NCBI GenBank assembly: GCA_023415915.1
Contig: JAEZIZ010000067.1
Span: forward strand, 1 to 11,055
From: Bacillota bacterium
Lineage (GTDB): Bacteria; Bacillota; Clostridia; Christensenellales; SZUA-584
Length of the DNA stretch: 11,055 bases
Direction of reading: 5' to 3'
The notes under the pieces: generated by a model
What the model saw: the letters and a program-made list of their open reading frames with translations, nothing else
Databases searched by the model: none
Told to the model about the DNA's origin: nothing
Program-made: the position numbers and the translations under genes
Shown here: piece by piece, positions 7,086-11,055 of the stretch
How positions within the stretch are numbered: the stretch's first letter is position 1
Layout of the letters: the number at the start of each line of letters is the position of its first letter

Positions 7086-7916
7086 CTACTCCTTTACAGC
7101 GCCCGAAACAAGCCCCGATATTATTTTTCTCTGAAACAGCAGTACCAGTACGAGCGTCGGCACGGCCACTATGATGGTAGCGGCGGTGACTTCGCCCCAT
7201 AGTATCTGGAATTGCGTGCGCAGGAACGATATCGCTACAGGCACCGTATGATAGTTGATATTTGTATTCAGCGTTACCGTTAAAAGGTATTCGTTCCATG
7301 CCGCAATAAAGCTGATTATCGCGGCAGTGAATACCCCGGGCGCCGCCAGCGGAAAGACTATCCTCCATAGTATTTTGAAGGGCGGAGCGCCGTCTATCCT
7401 CGCCGATTCTTCTATGGATATCGGTATCTTTTTAAAATGCGATACCATTATCCATACCGCCAGAGGCAGCGTTATAGTCGAATAAGGCAGCACGACCCAA
7501 TAGCTGTTGTTCCAGCCAAGAGCCATGAATATGTTGTATACGGGGCCTACGATTATCATCTGCGGAAACATGGATACCGCGAGCACGAGCCCTAAAATCA
7601 GGTTCTTTCCCTTGAAGTTGAACCTTGATATTGCGTATGCCATCATAGACGCGATGACAACCACGTAAACCATAGTGATAGTCGAAACCACCACGCTGTT
7701 TAATATGGAGGTCGTTATGCCTTTATCGAGAATCGTGCCGTAGTTCTTAAGCGTGGGATTGCTCGTAAATACGTTGTACGCTCCCTCGCCGAACACCTCG
7801 CTGCCCGGTTTTATCGACGTTATCAGCACCCAGAGAAATGGGAATACGATTATTATCATGAATACGGTCAGCACAATATAAAACAACCAATTCGAGCCGC
7901 TAAGCTTATTATTCAT
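7086..7916 (-). CDS. Carbohydrate ABC transporter permease (MalG-like, CUT1)
   Basis: This is a 276-residue inner-membrane permease with about six transmembrane helices, of normal length for the MalG/LacG/AraQ group. The first helix is at about 10-33. The cytoplasmic EAA loop that contacts the ATPase reads EESARIDGAPPFKILWRIVFPL (starting at 169), and WNEY (207-210) is the usual motif of the following segment. It pairs with the longer permease encoded just upstream. The gap between the two genes is 12 nt, and GGAG overlapping the upstream stop lies 8 nt before this ATG. The end of this gene in turn carries the ribosome binding site of the GH65 gene. Tight packing argues for one transcript and balanced production of the two channel subunits. 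Confidence 0.93.
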   Translation of the reverse strand: MNNKLSGSNWLFYIVLTVFMIIIVFPFLWVLITSIKPGSEVFGEGAYNVFTSNPTLKNYGTILDKGITTSILNSVVVSTITMVYVVVIASMMAYAISRFNFKGKNLILGLVLAVSMFPQMIIVGPVYNIFMALGWNNSYWVVLPYSTITLPLAVWIMVSHFKKIPISIEESARIDGAPPFKILWRIVFPLAAPGVFTAAIISFIAAWNEYLLTVTLNTNINYHTVPVAISFLRTQFQILWGEVTAATIIVAVPTLVLVLLFQRKIISGLVSGAVKE

Positions 7917-7928
7917 AATTCCCGCTCC

Positions 7929-9170
7929 TTAATCATCGCCTATGACTTCCGCGCCCAGCACTTTTATAAACAATACGGCAATTATTGCAACGAGTATAAA
8001 CATCATTATTACGACCACAGACCCGTAGCCAAAGTTAGTTTGAGCAAACATGTTCTTATATGCGTATATCGACAGCGTCTCCGTCGCGCCGCCCGGCCCG
8101 CCGTTAGTGAGCACCGCTATGAGGTCGTATACCCTGAAAGCGTCCAATGTGCGGAACAGCAGCGCAACGAGTATCGCGGGCTTTAACAGAGGCAGCGTGA
8201 CCCTGAAGAACTGCTGCTTCTTTGTAGCGCCGTCTATCCTCGCGCTCTCGTAAAGCCCCTTGTCTATAGTCTGCAGGCCTGCGAGCAGCAGCAGCGCCAT
8301 ATACGGCGTCGTCTTCCAAACGTCGGAAAGTATGGCCGACGCCATCGCGCCGCCTGCGGAAAGCAGCATATACTCAGGCCCCTCGATTAGCCCCAGCTTT
8401 GATACTATGAACGATATTATGCCGCTTGAGCCGTCATACAGATAACTCCATATAAGTGCTGAAACGACGGTAGGTATAGCCCACGGTATAAGAGCGGCAG
8501 TTCTTACGCCGCCTATGCCCTTAATCGCTTTGTTCATCACCATCGCCAATGCAAGGCCGAGCACGAACTCGCAGCTTACCGATATTATGGTAAACAGCAC
8601 CGTATTCCACGTCGCGTTCCAAAAGCGCGTATCGCGCAGCACGCTCACATAGCCGTTTACGCCTATGAAGTTGCTTACTATGAAGCAGTCGTCCATGCTG
8701 GCAAGCACCGAAGCCATACCTTCACGGTTATAAAACGCGATATCGGGATTTCGGCCGTAAACCGCTTCGGACGTTTCTTTAAGCTCGCCCACCAGCGACC
8801 TTAATTCTTCTGACCGGCTCGCGGAAAGCGCCACGGTTTTCTCATTATTGGTTGCTCCCAATTGAGGCAGCAGCGCAAGCCCTTTATCGGAAAGCTCCGT
8901 CAGTTTTTTGAAATCATTTACCGATTGCTCGTCTGTAACCAGCGTAGAATCGTCCCCTGTGAAGAACTTAACGTATTTGAGGTTTTCTTCGAAAAGCTCG
9001 GTGTTGAACCTGTCGTTTAAATAGAGCCCCGCCTTAAGAGGATCGTTGAGCTGATAATCGAACAGAGAATATATGGCGGTCTGCACAATTGAATACACCG
9101 AGAAGATAAGCAATATTACCAGTACGGGAAGGACAAACAGAAGTTCTTTAAGTTTTATTCTGTGTTTCAT
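7929..9170 (-). CDS. Carbohydrate ABC transporter permease (MalF-like, CUT1) with large extracytoplasmic insertion
   Basis: This is a 413-residue membrane permease of the sugar importer. A first helix (about 10-33) is followed by a hydrophilic, charged stretch of about 125 residues (about 42-167) before the usual FIGVNGY...RDTRFWNATWNTVLFT entry into helix 2 (about 168-212). The canonical EAA loop YESARIDGATKKQQFFRVTLPLLKP begins at 307. Typical clostridial MalF-type permeases are around 290-300 residues, so the insertion accounts for the extra length. By topology it faces outside, like the P2 loop of E. coli MalF that touches the binding protein, although I see no evident homology to P2. The start ATG has AAGGGG about 9 nt upstream. 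The gene is separated from the binding-protein gene by 146 nt containing a strong hairpin. Confidence 0.93.
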   Translation of the reverse strand: MKHRIKLKELLFVLPVLVILLIFSVYSIVQTAIYSLFDYQLNDPLKAGLYLNDRFNTELFEENLKYVKFFTGDDSTLVTDEQSVNDFKKLTELSDKGLALLPQLGATNNEKTVALSASRSEELRSLVGELKETSEAVYGRNPDIAFYNREGMASVLASMDDCFIVSNFIGVNGYVSVLRDTRFWNATWNTVLFTIISVSCEFVLGLALAMVMNKAIKGIGGVRTAALIPWAIPTVVSALIWSYLYDGSSGIISFIVSKLGLIEGPEYMLLSAGGAMASAILSDVWKTTPYMALLLLAGLQTIDKGLYESARIDGATKKQQFFRVTLPLLKPAILVALLFRTLDAFRVYDLIAVLTNGGPGGATETLSIYAYKNMFAQTNFGYGSVVVIMMFILVAIIAVLFIKVLGAEVIGDD

Positions 9171-9270
9171 ATATATCTACCCCTTCCGGCAGAAAATTGC
9201 CCGGACAAAACAAACTGCTGAATCGTTAAATCGACCTTTTACAGTTACCCCTGATTTTTTATGAAGCTAA

Positions 9271-9293
9271 GGGGCGCGCTCACCGCACGCCCC
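9271..9293 (-). promoter_or_regulatory. Intercistronic hairpin between binding-protein and permease genes
   Basis: GGGGCG (9271-9276) and CGCCCC (9288-9293) form a very stable stem 23 nt after the binding-protein stop. On the minus strand it is not followed by a T run, so it is probably not a full terminator. Known examples such as malE-malF use such stems to protect the upstream message, or end part of the transcripts, making binding protein more abundant than permease. The same arm can instead pair with CCCCT at 9248-9252, giving an alternative fold. Confidence 0.55.
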
Positions 9294-9316
9294 ATGTTTT
9301 TATCTATTCGCTTATA

Positions 9317-10594
9317 TCAGCCAATCGCAGCCTGTATTGCCGAAACCGTTGCGTCTATGTCCTGATCGCCGGAAAGGTATTTATGGGCGTTTATCTGTAT
9401 AGTATCCGAAAGCTTGGAATACTCCGCCGATACAGGACGCGGTATCGTGTTGGCAACCGCCGCCTTAAAGCCGTCCATCGTCAGCATGGGATTCGCAGCC
9501 GCCACGTCGGCGTCGTTAAGCAGCGTGTTCCAGCCGGGCACATAGCCGCCCTTCGTGGACATTATCTTCTGTCCTTCCTCTCCCGCGAGGAACTTTATGA
9601 ACTCGAATGCGCCTTCCTTGTTTACCGACTGTTTGTTTATAGCGAGCAGCCAGCCGCCGACGGTATCTCCCTTTGGCAGAGGAGCAACCGTGACTTGATC
9701 AGGGGTGATGTTGGAGTCATCGCCTTTTATCATGCCGTACTGATAAGGCCAGTTGCGTGCAAATACCGATTTGCCTTCGATAAAGCTCGTATGCGTCTCG
9801 CCTTCGGTATAGTTGAGTATGTCGACCGGCACAGCCTTTGAATCCACTATTTTCTTCATCGCTTCGAGCCCGCCTTTTATATCGGAAAACGCTCCCGTGA
9901 ACTCGGTGAGGTTGCAGACAAGCCCTTCATACTGTTTGGCCTGGAATACTATGCCCGCTTCGGTTCCACCCTGCCCGGCGTATTTTTCGGCCATCGCAAG
10001 CAGGTCGTCCCATGTGTAACTGCCCGATACCAGTTTGGAGACGTCCTCAGCGCTCAAGATATCGGAACGTATGTAAAGCAGCCCGAGGTCGGGGAAGAAA
10101 GGAAGCACGTACTGTTTCCCCTGGTAAGCGCCCGACGCCATAGAGCCGGAATTGTAGTCCGCTTTTTTGAGCCCAGCGTCCGACATCATCATGTCAAGAG
10201 GCTCGATATACCCTGCCGCCGCGAATTCCCCGGCCCATACGACGTCCAGAGAAACGATATCATATTCCGCCGAGTCTCTTAGCGACGTTAGCAGCTGGTC
10301 GTGCATCTGCCCCGAATCGTTTGTCATCTCGACCCACTCGACCTTGTAGGCGCTCTGAGAAGCGTTGAACGCGTCAATGACCGCCTGAGTCGCGGGAGTG
10401 CTGTCGGCCTGTGCCGCAAACTTCAACGTTACCGTCTGCGCTGCCGGAGATTCCGTGGCCGGTTCAGGCGTTGCCACAGCTTCGGGCTGCGAGGGAGCTT
10501 CGCTTGCGGGAGACTCTACAGCAGGCTGGGGAGTACAAGCTGCAAACACTGCCAAAGATACCAGAGCGAATATTAATACCAGTATTCTTTTCAT
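9317..10594 (-). CDS. Extracellular sugar-binding lipoprotein of the ABC importer
   Basis: This 425-residue substrate-binding protein of the CUT1 importer is anchored outside the membrane. It has a positively charged start, a hydrophobic core and the lipobox VFAAC with lipidated Cys20, then a flexible linker rich in Pro, Ala, Glu and Ser (21-53, with ESPA occurring twice). The mature domain starts at about 54 with TVTLKFAA. The stretch YDIVSLDVVWAGEFAAAGYIEPL (starting at 111) resembles family 1 binding proteins for trehalose, maltose and other alpha-glucosides, as does the overall length. This fits the downstream GH65 enzyme. The ATG at 10594 is preferred because AAAGGAG lies 8 nt upstream. 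An in-frame GTG three codons earlier overlaps that site and cannot be the start. First gene of the operon; its 5' leader holds inverted repeats (10630-10659). The exact ligand is unknown. Confidence 0.93.
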   Translation of the reverse strand: MKRILVLIFALVSLAVFAACTPQPAVESPASEAPSQPEAVATPEPATESPAAQTVTLKFAAQADSTPATQAVIDAFNASQSAYKVEWVEMTNDSGQMHDQLLTSLRDSAEYDIVSLDVVWAGEFAAAGYIEPLDMMMSDAGLKKADYNSGSMASGAYQGKQYVLPFFPDLGLLYIRSDILSAEDVSKLVSGSYTWDDLLAMAEKYAGQGGTEAGIVFQAKQYEGLVCNLTEFTGAFSDIKGGLEAMKKIVDSKAVPVDILNYTEGETHTSFIEGKSVFARNWPYQYGMIKGDDSNITPDQVTVAPLPKGDTVGGWLLAINKQSVNKEGAFEFIKFLAGEEGQKIMSTKGGYVPGWNTLLNDADVAAANPMLTMDGFKAAVANTIPRPVSAEYSKLSDTIQINAHKYLSGDQDIDATVSAIQAAIG

Positions 10595-10629
10595 GTTACA
10601 CACTCCTTTAATTTTAATGTTTTGGGTTG

Positions 10630-10659
10630 CGGTACAAAATTCCGTGCGTACCGGATTTT
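10630..10659. promoter_or_regulatory. Nested inverted repeats in the leader of the transporter operon
   Basis: CGGTAC (10630-10635) and GTACCG (10648-10653) are perfect inverted arms 18 bp apart. A second pairing overlaps it: AAAATTCCG (10636-10644) with CGGATTTT (10652-10659), with one bulged T. The element sits between the candidate -10 at 10670 and the ribosome binding site at 10603-10609. It could be an operator or a leader RNA fold that switches between two shapes. Confidence 0.35.
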
Positions 10660-10669
10660 AAGCATACCA

Positions 10670-10675
10670 ATTATA
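10670..10675 (-). promoter_or_regulatory. Candidate -10 of the transporter operon
   Basis: TATAAT is read on the minus strand, about 75 nt upstream of the lipoprotein start. No recognisable -35 lies 16-18 bp upstream and there is no TGn extension. This suggests either an activator-dependent promoter or a chance match in AT-rich DNA. Confidence 0.35.
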
Positions 10676-10740
10676 CTTCATATAAACAGTATTTGTATTT
10701 AAGTATATTCACTATAATGTAATGATATTAATATGTTTGT

Positions 10741-10763
10741 TGCGGAATTTAATGTTAATATTT
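10741..10763. promoter_or_regulatory. Operator-like element, copy 1
   Basis: The element reads TGCGGAA, two extra T, then TAATGTTAATATTT. The core AATGTTAATATT (10751-10762) is nearly self-complementary. It matches copy 2 at 10887-10907 in 19 of 21 positions apart from the 2-bp insertion, and it lies about 75 bp upstream of the transporter -10 candidate. Confidence 0.5.
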
Positions 10764-10815
10764 TTCGACGTAATAACTGGTTTTGCAGAAATATATCGTA
10801 TTTTATATGTTTTTA

Positions 10816-10844
10816 TTACTTTTTTACCGGATATGCGTTATAAT
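10816..10844 (+). promoter_or_regulatory. Candidate promoter of the rightward gene
   Basis: TATAAT at 10839-10844 is a perfect -10. A weak -35 (TTACTT, 10816-10821) lies 17 bp upstream. Transcription would start near 10851, about 90 nt before the TTG start. TACCGGAT lies inside the spacer, and an AGTACTGT/ACAGTGCT inverted repeat (10853-10880) lies at the start of the transcript, both plausible repression sites. Confidence 0.45.
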
Positions 10845-10852
10845 ACATATAT

Positions 10853-10880
10853 AGTACTGTTAATATATTGATACAGTGCT
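10853..10880. promoter_or_regulatory. Inverted repeat at the predicted transcript start of the rightward gene
   Basis: AGTACTGT (10853-10860) and ACAGTGCT (10873-10880) match as inverted repeats in 7 of 8 positions, with arm centres 20 bp apart. The position just downstream of the rightward -10 would suit an autorepressor, but this is inference from geometry alone. Confidence 0.3.
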
Positions 10881-10886
10881 TTTTCC

Positions 10887-10907
10887 TGCGGAATAATATT
10901 AACATTT
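10887..10907. promoter_or_regulatory. Operator-like element, copy 2
   Basis: TGCGGAA is followed directly by TAATATTAACATTT. The core AATATTAACATT (10895-10906) is the exact reverse complement of the core of copy 1. Both therefore fit the palindromic consensus AATRTTAAYATT with the same TGCGGAA flank on the same side. It lies 21 nt upstream of the GGAGG of the rightward gene. Confidence 0.5.
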
Positions 10908-10939
10908 CAATACTCAAAGAAGCGATACGGAGGCGCGCT

Positions 10940-11055
10940 TTGGATAACATGCCAGGGCACAATATAATAGATAAAGATTTCCATAGGATGAAGTCGCGAA
11001 ACCTTGACACAATGTATATCCATCCCCCTTACTTTCTTGAACGCGAGATGATAGA
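10940..11055 (+). CDS. N-terminus of a divergent gene, possibly an AraC-family regulator (partial)
   Basis: Only about 38 residues are visible before the window ends. The TTG at 10940 is preferred as start because GGAGG (10929-10933) lies 6 nt upstream; the ATG at 10949 would be 15 nt away. The peptide is hydrophilic and includes IHPPYFLEREMI, which recalls the HPPYELE-type segment that I associate with Firmicutes AraC-family regulators. The recall is weak and no helix-turn-helix is within view. The divergent position next to a sugar operon, with shared repeat elements between, supports a regulator of that operon. A LacI type is unlikely because no N-terminal helix-turn-helix is present. Confidence 0.5.
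   Translation, partial: MDNMPGHNIIDKDFHRMKSRNLDTMYIHPPYFLEREMI

Larger units (their letters stand above)
10595..10939. other. Divergent AT-rich intergenic control region
   Basis: This 345-bp spacer lies between the transporter operon (leftward) and a plus-strand gene (rightward). It holds one candidate promoter per direction, two near-copies of a 21-23 bp element (10741-10763 and 10887-10907), two weaker copies of the dyad core (10724-10735 and 10856-10867), the nested inverted repeats at 10630-10659, and TACCGGAT twice (10649-10656 and 10825-10832). No RNA gene or convincing ORF is seen. Confidence 0.6.

Noticed and set aside
9383..9841. 152-codon plus-strand frame opposite the binding-protein gene
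   Set aside because: Arg/Tyr-rich shadow of a real gene with no domain-like pattern.
10601..10603. GTG as alternative start of the binding-protein gene
   Set aside because: It overlaps the AAAGGAG ribosome binding site itself; the ATG at 10594 has correct spacing and gives a standard lipoprotein signal.
10816..11010. 64-codon minus-strand frame across the divergent control region
   Set aside because: It overlaps the rightward promoter, the repeat elements and the rightward coding start, with no ribosome binding site. It is most likely chance in AT-rich DNA.

Overview
The window is a carbohydrate-uptake and catabolism locus from a low-to-mid GC Gram-positive bacterium, most likely a member of the Clostridia (inference). 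The reasons are strong AGGAGG-type ribosome binding sites, a lipobox-anchored solute-binding protein, a DUF624/YesL-type membrane protein, a MsmX/UgpC-type ATPase, frequent ATA isoleucine codons, and AT-rich spacers around more GC-rich genes. I saw no mobile element, CRISPR array, tRNA or rRNA.

Layout. Eight complete genes lie on the minus strand, and one truncated gene leaves the right edge on the plus strand. Read in transcription order from right to left: (1) a five-gene transporter/phosphorylase operon, made of the lipoprotein solute-binding protein (10594-9317), a MalF-type permease with a large insertion (9170-7929), a MalG-type permease (7916-7086), a GH65 family inverting phosphorylase (7079-4851) and an ABC ATPase (4789-3677), ending in an intrinsic terminator near 3622-3654; (2) a YesL-like membrane protein (3539-2859) with its own strong extended -10 promoter and a probable terminator; (3) a pentulose module, made of an FGGY-family sugar kinase resembling AraK-type L-ribulokinases (2665-1073) and L-ribulose-5-phosphate 4-epimerase AraD (1005-313), followed by a stacked hairpin/terminator region (209-299). 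Right of the operon, a 345-bp AT-rich divergent spacer carries repeated dyad motifs and the start of a plus-strand gene (10940 onward), possibly an AraC-type regulator.

How it may work together (inference). An alpha-linked glucoside is captured by the lipoprotein, imported by the MalFG-type channel and split by the GH65 enzyme with phosphate into beta-glucose 1-phosphate plus an acceptor. The neighbouring kinase and epimerase then pass an L-ribulose-type sugar to D-xylulose 5-phosphate. This raises the hypothesis that the imported sugar is a glucosylated pentose such as glucosyl-arabinose. That is not a listed activity for GH65 as far as I recall. Two enzymes needed to complete the route, beta-phosphoglucomutase and L-arabinose isomerase, are not in the window. 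The best targets for follow-up are this phosphorylase-pentose pairing, the repeated operator-like elements of the divergent spacer, and a 21-bp-spaced direct repeat upstream of the kinase.
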